Shown here: positions 1 to 11,392 of the stretch, piece by piece
How the letters are laid out: each line of letters begins with the position of its first letter
How positions within the stretch are numbered: the stretch's first letter is position 1
NCBI GenBank assembly: GCA_002726335.1
Contig: PBSR01000143.1
Span: 1 to 26,100 of the forward strand
Length of the DNA: 26,100 bases
DNA from: Gemmatimonadaceae bacterium
GTDB lineage: Bacteria; Latescibacterota; UBA2968; UBA8231
Reading direction: 5' to 3'
Translations under genes and position numbers: made by a program
The notes under the pieces: generated by a model
The model's database searches: none
What the model was told of the DNA's origin: nothing
What the model saw: only the letters and a program-made list of their open reading frames with translations

Positions 1-615
1 CTGCTCCGAATCGTAACTACCCAACGTTTCTCTTCGTAGTGGGCACTTGAAGATGCCGCTCGCCTCGGCCTTGTCGCGTAGCCAAGGTCTTTCCCCCAAG
101 TGACCAGGGCTGGCCAACTACCATTCGACTGAACAATCTATCATCACTGGACACTGCAACCGCCGCCAGATATGCCCTGCGGAACGTACTCCCTGACGAG
201 ATCACAAGCGACTGAGCCCGAAGAACATAGATATGCTACGAACGCAATCTCACCTGGGAATATACAGACCAGGATAACGCGGCCCCATGCGGGATGCCAT
301 AGCCGACCGCGTGACACCGAGAGACTCACCCTCCCACGTTCAGCACCACCCGCCAAGGCCAACGCTGTTAAGTCTTCTCCAGAGCGTGCCGCCGGATCCG
401 GAGTGGCGGCGGGCGCGGGGTGTAGGCGACCGTCAGGTCAGCGCCAACCACCGACAGTCCACGGCCCCCGTCGAGACGGCCCTGATGGCCCGCAGGGCCG
501 AGGGGCCGGCTCGCATTCCGAGAGAACCACCTCCACATCTACAACTCCACCGCAAACGCTGACCGTGGTCGCCGTAACCCCGCGCACGCCGCCGCGCACG
601 AAAGACGCCGCAAAA
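1..615. other. Region without a recognisable gene
   Basis: I see no convincing gene here. Open frames exist on both strands but are rich in Arg, Pro and Ser, lack conserved motifs, and have no ribosome binding site or neighbour coupling. The part nearest the oxidoreductase gene is probably its 3' flank. One GC hairpin (477-500) is listed separately. No tRNA, rRNA, CRISPR or long repeat was recognised. Confidence 0.5.
477..500. terminator. GC-rich hairpin, possible weak terminator
   Basis: The arms CGGCCCTG (477-484) and CAGGGCCG (493-500) are perfect complements around an 8-base loop. The hairpin lies about 115 bases beyond the stop of the leftward oxidoreductase gene. There is no T-run on either side, so it is at best a weak or factor-assisted terminator and may be chance in GC-rich DNA. 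Confidence 0.22.
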
Positions 616-1671
616 CTACAGCCGCACTTCACCACCCGTCTTTTGCGACCGGTAGATCCCATCCAGAATCGTCATCACCTGCAGCGACTGCTCCGCCGGC
701 ACCGGCGACGGCGCCCCCTCGGCGATGGCTTTGGCGAACTGCACACACTCCTCGGCGTGCGGCTCCATCCCCGGAGGCTGCAGCTTCAGCGTCTTGTTCG
801 TGAACTGCTTCGTCGGCTTGTGACTCTCGAGGATCTCGTTCTTCGGCCAGTGGGCTCCGGCCTGGGTGCCGTAGAGCCACATCTGCATATCCTCGCCCTG
901 AGTGTCGTGATGGAGCAGCCACGACACCTCCAGCACCAGAGTGGCTCCGGTGTCGAAACGGATGAAGGCGGCGGCGAAATCCTCGACATCGAACTCCGGA
1001 GGAATGGGCTGACCTCCGCCCCAACCGGTGAAGGCGTTATCCTGCTTGGCGATCTCCGCCTTGGCTACACCCGTAACCGACACCGGGACAGGATTTCCGA
1101 GGAACCACAGCGTCAGATCGAGAATGTGAACACCGATGTCGATGCAGGGACCACCGCCGGAGTTCTTCTTCTGGATGAAACCGAGCCCGGTGGGCGCCCC
1201 GCCCCGTCGCAGCATCCAGCTGCGGGCGTGGTAGATGTCCCCCATGATCCCAGTGTCGAGCTGGGCCTTCATGGCCCGGGAGCTGCCTTGGAAGCGGAAG
1301 TGCTGCGCCGTCATCAGCTTCTTCCCGGAGCGATCTCGCGCCTCGATCATCTGCCGGATCTCCCCCGGGGTCGGGGCCAGCGGCTTCTCGCAGATCACGT
1401 GTTTGCCCGCATCGAGGGCGGCGATCGACAGGGGGGCGTGGTACGAGCTCGGAGTGCACACATCGATGATGTCGATGTCTGGATCGTTGATCAGCTCCTT
1501 GGCATCGGTCGTCAGCTTCGATACCTCCTGCTCCCGTCCCCAGGCTTGCAGCACGTCGCCGCTGATGTCGCTACCGGCCACCAGCTCGGCGTCCGCCGAT
1601 GCCCTCCATCCGGGAATGTGGGTGCCGGCGATCCCGCCGACGCCGATGATGCCGACCTTCAATGGTGCCAT
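616..1671 (-). CDS. Gfo/Idh/MocA family NAD(P)-dependent oxidoreductase
   Basis: This is a 351-residue cytoplasmic oxidoreductase of the glucose-fructose oxidoreductase/inositol dehydrogenase/MocA family. The N-terminus has the Rossmann dinucleotide loop (GVGGIAG, about residues 10-16) and the family EKP motif at residues 95-97, whose Lys is the usual catalytic residue. The second half is the alpha/beta substrate domain, with the expected DIGVHILDL segment carrying Asp and His. Length is normal for the family. The ATG is preceded by AAAGGAACGAGGAAC, a reasonable ribosome binding site. It lies 22 bases after the FapA-like gene on the same strand and may share its transcript. The stop is TAG. 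The substrate is probably a sugar, polyol or derivative, but the sequence does not show which one. Confidence 0.93.
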   Translation of the reverse strand: MAPLKVGIIGVGGIAGTHIPGWRASADAELVAGSDISGDVLQAWGREQEVSKLTTDAKELINDPDIDIIDVCTPSSYHAPLSIAALDAGKHVICEKPLAPTPGEIRQMIEARDRSGKKLMTAQHFRFQGSSRAMKAQLDTGIMGDIYHARSWMLRRGGAPTGLGFIQKKNSGGGPCIDIGVHILDLTLWFLGNPVPVSVTGVAKAEIAKQDNAFTGWGGGQPIPPEFDVEDFAAAFIRFDTGATLVLEVSWLLHHDTQGEDMQMWLYGTQAGAHWPKNEILESHKPTKQFTNKTLKLQPPGMEPHAEECVQFAKAIAEGAPSPVPAEQSLQVMTILDGIYRSQKTGGEVRL

Positions 1672-1693
1672 GTTCCTCGTTCCTTTCGGTGTC

Positions 1694-3436
1694 TCATTGG
1701 TGTTGAGTGGTTGATTCCCTGTCGCTGCTGGCGGCGCGCCACTGCACGCGGCCGTCCGCCGAGTAGAACTCGCAGGCTCCCGTGATCTTCTCCGTCATCT
1801 GACGCACGGCCGGACCGATCTGAATCTGCACATCGGCGAAGACCTCCTGCAGGGCGTGGACGCGGCCCCCGCTCAGCAACCGTCGTGTGTCCGCCTCGAT
1901 CACATCGATCTTCGCTTGAACCTGTTCGGTCTCTTGCAGCATGTGGCGCAGCTCTTGCAGCTGGGCCTCGACCTTGTCCAGGTCGGCGGCGGATGTCCGC
2001 GCCAGCAGGTGCGCCAACTGCTCACGGTCATTTGGTGAGGTGATCCGCATGGCGGATTGCATCCGGACCGTCGCCGTGATCAGCTTCTGATGATCCTGTC
2101 GCAGCTCGGTCACCCTCGCCGCCAGCGTCGGATCGATGGCGATGCCCACAAGAGTGCGGTCGGTTTCGGGCGAACCGATGCGATGGACCTCGACGGTGGT
2201 GCCCGCAAGGACCTGTCCGCCGACGATCGAACCGCCCCGGCCGCCACCCCGATTCTCGACGCGCACGGCTCCGGCGCCGGCGCGTACACGGCCGCTGAAG
2301 ATGTAGCTGCCCACGGTGACGTCGGCTGCGGCGGCGACGGAGCTGTTCTGAATGAACTTGGTGGTGACACTGCCGCCGGCGATGACCCGCGTCTTCTCCC
2401 CGACAATCCCCTGCCCCACAATGACGTCTCCCCGTGCCTGCAGCGTCGCGCCGGGTTCAGTCGTGCCGGTGACGGCGATCGTGCCGCCCGCCTTGACGGA
2501 AAAACCGGATCCCACGAGCCCCCGGATCTCCACATCACCCGGCACATCGATGTTGCCCACATCATAATCGACGTCACCAGGCACGGTGAACACGGAACGC
2601 ACGTGCACGACACCCGACTCCACGGCCAGATTGCCGTCGATCTCGGCAACCAGTGCCTCCCCCGCGTCAGCGGACGCCTCGAGGCGGACGTTCTCACCCG
2701 ACGTCAACTCGGGGTCCGCCCCGTTCTCCGCCTTCAGCGCCTTGCCGCGCACATCGCTGCCGTTCTGTCCCGGCGTGGAGCGCTCGATGCGGACCACGGT
2801 CTGCCCGGCGGTGACACCGACGGCACTGTTGCGTTCGCGCAGGTCGATCGAACCGTCGGGGAGCAGGAGCCCCGCCCTCTTGTCGAGGTCGACGCTGTAG
2901 TCGATACGCCCGTCGCTGCCGTGTACCGGGGGTGTGGCACAGGCGACGAGGACGGAGGCGGAAGCCACCGTGTCATCCGTCGTGGCGGGGTCACGGCAAA
3001 GCGCCTCGATGGCGGATTCGACGACGCCGTGGCAGACGCCGGCCTCCTGCACTGCCTGCTGCACCCAGTCAGGGCGCAGTTGCGGCCGGGGATACAAGGC
3101 GCGCAGACACAACAAATGCGCCTCGCTGCCGTCCTCGGCGACCCATACGGGAGAGATCACCTGCACGCAGCCGTCCACGATATGCAGGTATCCCAACTGA
3201 CCAACGCGCCATTCGCTGCCTCCCCCCTCCTCGATGCCGTCACCGGCGGTCTGCCACCCGCGTTCCGCATCGGGAGTGCCCAGGCTCTGTCCAGGCACGA
3301 CGAGGTCGGCAGCATGTTCGCCGCCTACGAGCTCGTCCACGGTCATGGCCAGGGTCAGGGCCTCGGCCAGAACCGTCGTCGCTGCCATCGGCGCGGTGGG
3401 TCCCCGGGACCCGGAATGTGTCTTCTCATCGGTCAT
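1694..3436 (-). CDS. FapA-like DUF342 polymer-forming protein
   Basis: This 580-residue protein belongs to the FapA/DUF342 family. Members have an N-terminal domain, a central right-handed beta-helix of short Gly/Val-rich rungs and a C-terminal coiled coil. The central part shows many such rungs ([45 protein letters not shown]). The family-like segment [14 protein letters not shown] lies upstream, and a Gln/Glu-rich helical region follows ([27 protein letters not shown]). In Vibrio a member affects polar flagellar assembly, but many members have no known role and no flagellar gene is nearby. Start: the frame stays open to a GTG at 3562, but the ATG at 3436 begins a more credible N-terminus and leaves the palindrome at 3508-3527 upstream. 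No clear Shine-Dalgarno precedes it, and the ATG at 3388 is an alternative. Confidence 0.82.
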   Translation of the reverse strand: MTDEKTHSGSRGPTAPMAATTVLAEALTLAMTVDELVGGEHAADLVVPGQSLGTPDAERGWQTAGDGIEEGGGSEWRVGQLGYLHIVDGCVQVISPVWVAEDGSEAHLLCLRALYPRPQLRPDWVQQAVQEAGVCHGVVESAIEALCRDPATTDDTVASASVLVACATPPVHGSDGRIDYSVDLDKRAGLLLPDGSIDLRERNSAVGVTAGQTVVRIERSTPGQNGSDVRGKALKAENGADPELTSGENVRLEASADAGEALVAEIDGNLAVESGVVHVRSVFTVPGDVDYDVGNIDVPGDVEIRGLVGSGFSVKAGGTIAVTGTTEPGATLQARGDVIVGQGIVGEKTRVIAGGSVTTKFIQNSSVAAAADVTVGSYIFSGRVRAGAGAVRVENRGGGRGGSIVGGQVLAGTTVEVHRIGSPETDRTLVGIAIDPTLAARVTELRQDHQKLITATVRMQSAMRITSPNDREQLAHLLARTSAADLDKVEAQLQELRHMLQETEQVQAKIDVIEADTRRLLSGGRVHALQEVFADVQIQIGPAVRQMTEKITGACEFYSADGRVQWRAASSDRESTTQHQ

Positions 3437-3507
3437 GGTGGAAAGAAGATCGGGCGACCCGTCGCTGCCGGAAACTCCCGGCCCATTTTCAGGGCCGACG
3501 GACTGGC

Positions 3508-3527
3508 ATATCAAGATATCTTGATAT
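3508..3527. promoter_or_regulatory. Perfect 20-bp palindromic operator upstream of metH
   Basis: The sequence ATATCAAGATATCTTGATAT equals its own reverse complement, an AT-rich island in GC-rich DNA. It abuts the -35 box of the metH promoter. From memory, palindromes with a GATATC core lie upstream of methionine-cycle genes and are assigned to the ArsR-type regulator SahR, which responds to S-adenosylhomocysteine. The match to that motif is inferred; no regulator gene lies in this window. The divergent FapA-like gene starts 71 bases away and could be affected too. Confidence 0.7.
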
Positions 3528-3555
3528 TGACATTCGCTTGTGTCGCTTGTATTTT
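3527..3555 (+). promoter_or_regulatory. Sigma70-type promoter of metH
   Basis: A perfect TTGACA (3527-3532) is followed after 17 bases by TATTTT (3550-3555). The expected start of transcription, about 3561-3563, is almost at the metH ATG (3565). The mRNA would be leaderless or nearly so, which agrees with the absence of any Shine-Dalgarno sequence before the ATG. The palindrome at 3508-3527 touches the -35 box, a position suited to repression. Confidence 0.6.
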
Positions 3556-3564
3556 CGGACACCT

Positions 3565-7287
<3,723 letters not shown>

Positions 7288-7305
7288 CTCGAGGTCGGCG
7301 CGGAC

Positions 7306-8469
7306 ATGACGGAAGCCGACGCTGGCGCCGACATCGAACAGCGCCTCGACAGCGTCTATGCCGAGCGCATCGACTGCATCGAGAAGATCACCCTGCGTGG
7401 CCAACGGCCACGCGACATCGGCTACAACGCCCGAATCCCCACCCATGGCCCCCGCGTCAGTGACCCCGTCGTCCGCCTGCGCACCTCGGGTGGCGGCCAT
7501 GGCATCAGCTGGTCCCGCCTGTCGCAGGAGGAAGCCGAGCAACTGGTGGGCCGCACCGTCGGCGAGTTGTTCCGTCTGCCCGAAGGCTGCAGGGCGGAGG
7601 CTGAAAACGTCGACCTGCCGTTGTGGGATCTCGTCGCCCGTCTGCTCGACATGCCGCTGTATCGACTGCTGGGCGCCCGCGGCTCGCGGCGGGTGCCGCT
7701 CTATGACGCCTCCATCTATATAGACGACCTGGAACTGGACGACGACGGCGCCCGCCGGTTGTTCGCCGACGAGGTGGCCAGCGGCTGGGAGCACGGCTAC
7801 CGCCACTTCAAGATCAAGGTGGGCCGCGGCGCCCGTTGGATGGACACCGAGCCGGGCCTGCAGAGAGATGCTCTCGTGGTACGCGCTGTCCGCGACGCTG
7901 CCGGCCCTGACGCGAAGATCATGATCGACGCCAACATGGGGAACACGCTGAACACGGCGACCCGGACGCTGGAGCTGTGCGCCGACTGCGACCTCTACTG
8001 GTTCGAGGAGCCCTTCGCCGAAGATCGCGCCATCAACGAAGCTCTGAAGATGTTCATCGAGGACAACGGCTGGGACATTCTGGTCGCCGACGGCGAGTTC
8101 GCGCCACCTCCCTATTTCTTCGATCTCGTGCGCGACGGCTGGATCGATGTCGTGCAGCAGGACTTCCACGGACTGGGTCTGACCTGGTGGCGGCAGACGG
8201 CGGCCACCATAGAAGGCTGGGGTGGCCGCTGCGCACCGCACACCTGGGGCAGCTATGTCGAGCGCTACGCCCACGCCCACTTTGCCGCGTCGGTGGCCAA
8301 CTACGAGTTGCTGGAAGCCAGTCCGGCGCGGATGCCGGGCGTCATCGCTGACGACTGGGTGATGGAGGACGGCTGCCTCGTCGTGCCGGATGCGCCGGGC
8401 ACGGGATTCGACGTGGAGCCGAAGGTGTTTGCCGAAGGACTGGAGGTGGGTGGGTACCGGGTAAGTTGA
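7306..8469 (+). CDS. Enolase-superfamily enzyme (mandelate racemase/muconate lactonizing type)
   Basis: This 387-residue enzyme belongs to the enolase superfamily, which abstracts a proton next to a carboxylate with the help of Mg2+. The barrel residues are visible: a KxK motif (Lys169-Ile-Lys171), Asp208 in MIDAN, Glu234 in FEEP, the third metal-ligand region ADGE (262-264), and His312 in PHTWGSY. KxK plus His points to the mandelate racemase or sugar-acid dehydratase branch, but the substrate cannot be read from sequence. The N-terminal capping domain is present, so the enzyme looks complete. It follows metH by 18 bases, and a membrane-bound cytochrome c gene follows 19 bases downstream, suggesting a short operon. 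The ATG has only a distant GAGG, so a start shifted by a few codons is possible. Confidence 0.9.
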   Translation: MTEADAGADIEQRLDSVYAERIDCIEKITLRGQRPRDIGYNARIPTHGPRVSDPVVRLRTSGGGHGISWSRLSQEEAEQLVGRTVGELFRLPEGCRAEAENVDLPLWDLVARLLDMPLYRLLGARGSRRVPLYDASIYIDDLELDDDGARRLFADEVASGWEHGYRHFKIKVGRGARWMDTEPGLQRDALVVRAVRDAAGPDAKIMIDANMGNTLNTATRTLELCADCDLYWFEEPFAEDRAINEALKMFIEDNGWDILVADGEFAPPPYFFDLVRDGWIDVVQQDFHGLGLTWWRQTAATIEGWGGRCAPHTWGSYVERYAHAHFAASVANYELLEASPARMPGVIADDWVMEDGCLVVPDAPGTGFDVEPKVFAEGLEVGGYRVS

Positions 8470-8488
8470 TCGATCAGTGGGAGGAACC

Positions 8489-8868
8489 ATGAACAGCATT
8501 CTCAAGATCGTGGCCGCCCTGGCCATTTTCGTCCTTGTGGTATTGGCCGGCGGCTTCATCTGGGTGAAGTCCACGGTCGACGCCAAACTGGCCGGTAGGA
8601 TAGAAGTTCATGCCGTTGCCTTCGCCGTCCCCTACCCCCTGAGTCAGGCGGAGCGGGATGAGTTGTTGCGCACGTAGGGCGCGGAGGCGGATCTCGACGC
8701 ACGGGCCGGCCAACGGGCCCTCGCCCGTGGCCGGCATCTGGTGGAGGCCCGGTACGCCTGCGTCGAGTGTCACGGAAAAGACTTCAGTGGTGGGGTCATG
8801 GTGGATGATCCCGCCATCGGCCGAATCCTCGGCCCCAACATCACCAGCGGCAAGGGCGGCGTGGTATC
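8489..8868 (+). pseudogene. Membrane-anchored cytochrome c, broken by an amber codon and an IS
   Basis: The gene starts at an ATG behind a good GGAGG. It encodes a membrane anchor (IVAALAIFVLVVLAGGFIWV) and a periplasmic part. Codon 63 is TAG (8675-8677). Reading on in the same frame gives 64 further codons of sensible sequence, including the haem motif CVECH (codons 91-95) and the typical follow-on GILGPNIT-like segment (RILGPNITSGKGG). The frame is then cut by the left end of the IS21 element at 8869. The distal part, which normally holds the axial Met, is not found beyond the IS. A single C-to-T change from CAG would explain the TAG. The fragment up to codon 62 is only an anchor and should not bind haem. 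TAG is a true stop in many neighbouring genes, so read-through is unlikely. Confidence 0.85.
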
Positions 8869-8897
8869 TGGAAACACGCACGCAAAATGGAGCCAGT
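8869..8897 (+). repeat. Left terminal inverted repeat of the IS21 element
   Basis: These 29 bases begin TGGAAACACGC and contain AAAATGGAGCC. They match the reverse complement of 11363-11391 without mismatch. The TG...CA termini are typical of the IS21 family. Confidence 0.95.
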
Positions 8898-8917
8898 AGT
8901 CAGCCAAACGCGCATGT

Positions 8918-8930
8918 AAAATAGAGCCAC
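8918..8930 (+). repeat. Inner (L2) transposase-binding repeat
   Basis: AAAATAGAGCCAC repeats the core of the terminal repeat (AAAATGGAGCCA) with one main change. It recurs inverted at 11340-11352. Multiple subterminal repeats are a known IS21-family feature and are thought to be IstA-binding sites. Confidence 0.8.
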
Positions 8931-8941
8931 GTAACCGATCT

Positions 8942-8975
8942 CTATAAATGAGAGTGTAACTCCTCTTATTTATAG
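8942..8975 (+). promoter_or_regulatory. Hairpin just upstream of the istA ribosome binding site
   Basis: The 13-base arms CTATAAATGAGAG (8942-8954) and CTCTTATTTATAG (8963-8975) pair at 12 of 13 positions, with a G-U pair at the remaining one, around an 8-base loop. The right arm runs into the GGGAG that serves the istA ATG at 8987. In a transcript entering from outside, this stem could limit access to the start site. The arm also contains TATAAA, so the same bases may form the -10 box. Confidence 0.5.
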
Positions 8976-8986
8976 GGAGATAGGAG

Positions 8987-10492
8987 ATGTTAGACGTGGC
9001 TGATTACGAGCGTATCCGACGTAGAGTCCGCATTGAGGGAAAAACCCAACGCCAAGCGGCGGATGAATTGGGGCATTCCCGTAACACGATTTCGAAAGCC
9101 CTGACTCATTCGAGTCCTCCGGGTTATCGTCGAAAAAATCCCCCTCCTCGTCCCGCATTAGATCCTTTTCTTGCCCTGATCGACGCCTGGGTCAAAGCGG
9201 ATCGATCCCAATCCCGTAAACAGCGCCACACGGGCACTCGGATCTATGAGCGTTTACGCGACGAGTATGGTTTTACCGGTAGTGTCAGCGCGGTGCGCCG
9301 CTATCTGGCTCACTGCAAGCAGACCCAGGGCGAGGTTTTCTTCCCTCTCCAATTCGATGCGGGCGAAGAAGGTCAAGTCGATTGGGGCCAAGCCTGGTGT
9401 CTGATCAATGGGGTGGAGCGAAAGGTTTTCCTTTTTTGCCTGCGCTTATGCTACAGCAGCGTGTCGTATGTGCGCGCCTATTTTCAGGAAGTCCAAGAGT
9501 GTTTTCTCGATGGTCATGTTAATGCTTTCTCCTTCTTAGGTGGAGTGCCGCGACAGTTGGCCTACGACAATCTCAAGAGTGCCGTCATTACGGTAGGTCA
9601 AGGACAGGACCGTCGTCTCAATCGTCACTTTGTCGCGTTGCGTAGCCACTACCTGTTTGAGACCCGCTTCTGTAATGTGGCCTCGGGCAACGAAAAAGGG
9701 CATGTAGAAAATCTAGTCAAACACAGCCAGCGTACCTTTATGACGCCGTTGCCCACGGTGGCTTCGTTGGAAGTATTGAATGACCACCTGGAAGCGCAGT
9801 GCCGCAAAGAGCTGGACAAAAAAGCGCCTCGTCGCGAGGAGACGCGAGGTGTTTTGCTGGAGGAAGAGCGTGTGCGTTTTCTGGAATTACCGCCCACACC
9901 CTTTTCAGCTTGCCGTCAGCAATCGACCTTTGCCAGCAAACAATCCACCGTGCGTTTTGATACCAACGACTACTCGCTACCCGTGCGTTGGGCGCACCAT
10001 CCGGTGCAGGTCAAAGGTTTTGTTGACCGTATCGAGATCTGGACTCAAGAGCAATCCGTAGCCATCCATCCCCGATCGTATGATCGACATCAGTATGTCC
10101 TCGACCCACTTCACTAGATACCCCTATTAGAGAAAAAGCCGGGTGGGATACACCATGGCCGTCCTTTCAAAGGGGAGTCCTGGGGTAACGATTTTGCCTG
10201 TATGCGTCGTGAGTTGGAGTATCGCTATGAGGGCGAAGGCACCCGCAAATACATTGACATCCTCTTGCTGTTTACCTGCTGGCCAGTGGAAGCGGTCCAT
10301 CAAGCAGTCTCGATCTGCGTACAGCGCAGAGCCTTTTCCGACGAAGCCGTCAAGAGCGTCTTGAGCTACCAACCCCCATCGCTTGGTGATGCGTTAGACC
10401 TGTCCGACCGTCCGCTCTTTCAGGTCAAGAATACGGGCATCCGTCCAGCCAGCGAATATGATGTGCTGTTGCAGGAGGAGGGTCCGTCATGA
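8987..10492 (+). pseudogene. istA: IS21-family transposase IstA, interrupted by an in-frame TAG
   Basis: IstA is the DDE transposase of IS21 elements. The frame runs 501 codons, the normal size, but codon 377 is TAG (10115-10117). Before it come an N-terminal HTH (KTQRQAADELGHSRNTISKAL, about residues 19-39) and the catalytic core with Asp132 (VDWG), Asp194 (AYDN) and Glu241 (GHVEN). After it the same frame continues IPLLEKKPGG and a C-terminal helical domain up to the ATGA overlap with istB. In relatives the stretch around the stop reads like LHYLPLLE, so TAG probably replaced a Tyr codon. The 376-residue product keeps the whole catalytic core but lacks the end domain. Whether it still works is unknown. 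Confidence 0.85.
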
Positions 10493-11274
10493 GTGTCGAT
10501 ATGTTGCTCAAGAGCCATCTCAAGAGCCATCTCAAGACCTTGAAACTGCCGACGATCTTGCAGGAATACACCCGCGCAGCCCGTCAATGTGCCCAGGAGA
10601 ATCGTAGCTTTGAGGAATTCCTGCACTACTTGGCCGAGTTAGAAGTGGCTCAGCGTCAGCGTAAAGCCTGCCAGCGGCGACTTAAAGAAGCCGGTTTCCC
10701 CACGGAAAAAGAGATCGCCGATTTTGATTTTGTAGCCCTGCCTTCCCTTAACAAAAAACGGATACTCGATCTGGGTCAGGGCCATTTTATCCCCCAACGG
10801 GAAGGCATCGTTTTTCTGGGTCCACCGGGCGTGGGCAAGACCCACCTGGCCATTGCTTTGGGACGAGAGGCGTGTCGAAGAGGCTATCGTGTTGGTTTTT
10901 TCACTGCGACGGGGTTGGCTACAACCTATGCCGAAGCGCGAGAAGAGCGCCACCTACAAAAACTAGAACGCGCCATCGACAAACGCCATTTGATCATCGT
11001 CGATGAGTTGGGCTATGTCCCCCTGGGACAGGGCGCAGCCGAAAACCTGTTTGGCTTTTTCTCCCAATGTTACGAGCGCACTTCGCTCGTCGTGACCACC
11101 AATCTGCCCTTTAGCGAGTGGCCGCAGATCTTTGGGGATGAACGATTGACCGGGGCACTGCTCGATAGACTCACCCATCGAGTCCATATCATCGAAATGC
11201 AGGGAGAGAGTTACCGATTGAAAAAGAGCAAAACGAAAAAAGAAGGAGGAAAAACGACCAAGACAAAAAGCTGA
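10489..11274 (+). CDS. istB: IS21-family helper ATPase IstB
   Basis: IstB is the AAA+ ATPase, related to DnaC, that assists IstA in target selection and integration. The product has 261 residues, slightly above the usual size. Walker A is GPPGVGKTH (111-119), Walker B LIIVDELGY (168-176), and the sensor region VVTTNLPFSEW follows. The ATG overlaps the istA stop as ATGA, implying translational coupling. Near the N-terminus a 12-base unit is repeated in tandem (10513-10536, encoding KSHLKSHLK), a likely slippage duplication. The C-terminus is a Lys/Thr-rich tail. The gene looks intact. Confidence 0.96.
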   Translation: MSVDMLLKSHLKSHLKTLKLPTILQEYTRAARQCAQENRSFEEFLHYLAELEVAQRQRKACQRRLKEAGFPTEKEIADFDFVALPSLNKKRILDLGQGHFIPQREGIVFLGPPGVGKTHLAIALGREACRRGYRVGFFTATGLATTYAEAREERHLQKLERAIDKRHLIIVDELGYVPLGQGAAENLFGFFSQCYERTSLVVTTNLPFSEWPQIFGDERLTGALLDRLTHRVHIIEMQGESYRLKKSKTKKEGGKTTKTKS

Positions 11275-11339
11275 ATAGATCGGGCTGTCGCCCGGGCCGT
11301 TGACACGCGTCCTATCCGGACGCTATTCCTTAGCTCAAA

Positions 11340-11352
11340 GTGGCTCTATTTT
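11340..11352 (-). repeat. Inner (R2) transposase-binding repeat
   Basis: GTGGCTCTATTTT is the exact inverted copy of the inner left repeat at 8918-8930. It lies 10 bases inside the right terminal repeat. Confidence 0.8.
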
Positions 11353-11362
11353 GCACGCGTGA

Positions 11363-11391
11363 ACTGGCTCCATTTTGCGTGCGTGTTTCCA
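11363..11391 (-). repeat. Right terminal inverted repeat of the IS21 element
   Basis: This is the exact inverted copy of 8869-8897. It ends one base before the stop codon of the leftward nuclease gene (11393-11395). Confidence 0.95.
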
Positions 11392-11392
11392 C

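Larger units (their letters stand above)
8869..11391 (+). mobile_element. IS21-family insertion sequence
   Basis: This 2523-bp element starts TGGAAACACG and ends with the reverse complement. The 29-bp terminal inverted repeats are identical, and there is a second inner pair of repeats. It carries istA and istB, which overlap by four bases (ATGA), the standard IS21 plan. Base composition is visibly less GC-rich than the host genes, which fits recent acquisition. The flanks read GGTATC on the left and CTCATC on the right, so no target-site duplication is visible. The interrupted cytochrome gene does not resume on the right side. istA has an internal TAG, so this copy may be unable to move by itself. 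Confidence 0.95.

Noticed and set aside
172..1785. Long rightward open frame of 537 codons
   Set aside because: It is antisense to the oxidoreductase gene, lacks motifs, is rich in Arg/Pro/Ser and has no start signal; it is a by-product of GC-rich codon use.
3437..3562. Longer N-terminus of the FapA-like protein starting at GTG 3562
   Set aside because: The extra 42 residues have no domain character and would place the start within the metH promoter and palindrome.
3437..3564. Cobalamin or SAM riboswitch before metH
   Set aside because: The gap is 128 bases, holds the promoter itself close to the ATG, and shows no B12-box or SAM-box features.
8675..10117. Genome-wide TAG recoding as an explanation for the two in-frame ambers
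   Set aside because: TAG ends the oxidoreductase, metH, MFS, mraY, batE and BatC-like genes at the expected positions, so it is an ordinary stop here.
11300..11329. Outward promoter at the right end of the IS (TTGACA, 18 bases, TATTCC)
   Set aside because: The -10 is poor and it would only read antisense into the nuclease gene; not enough support.
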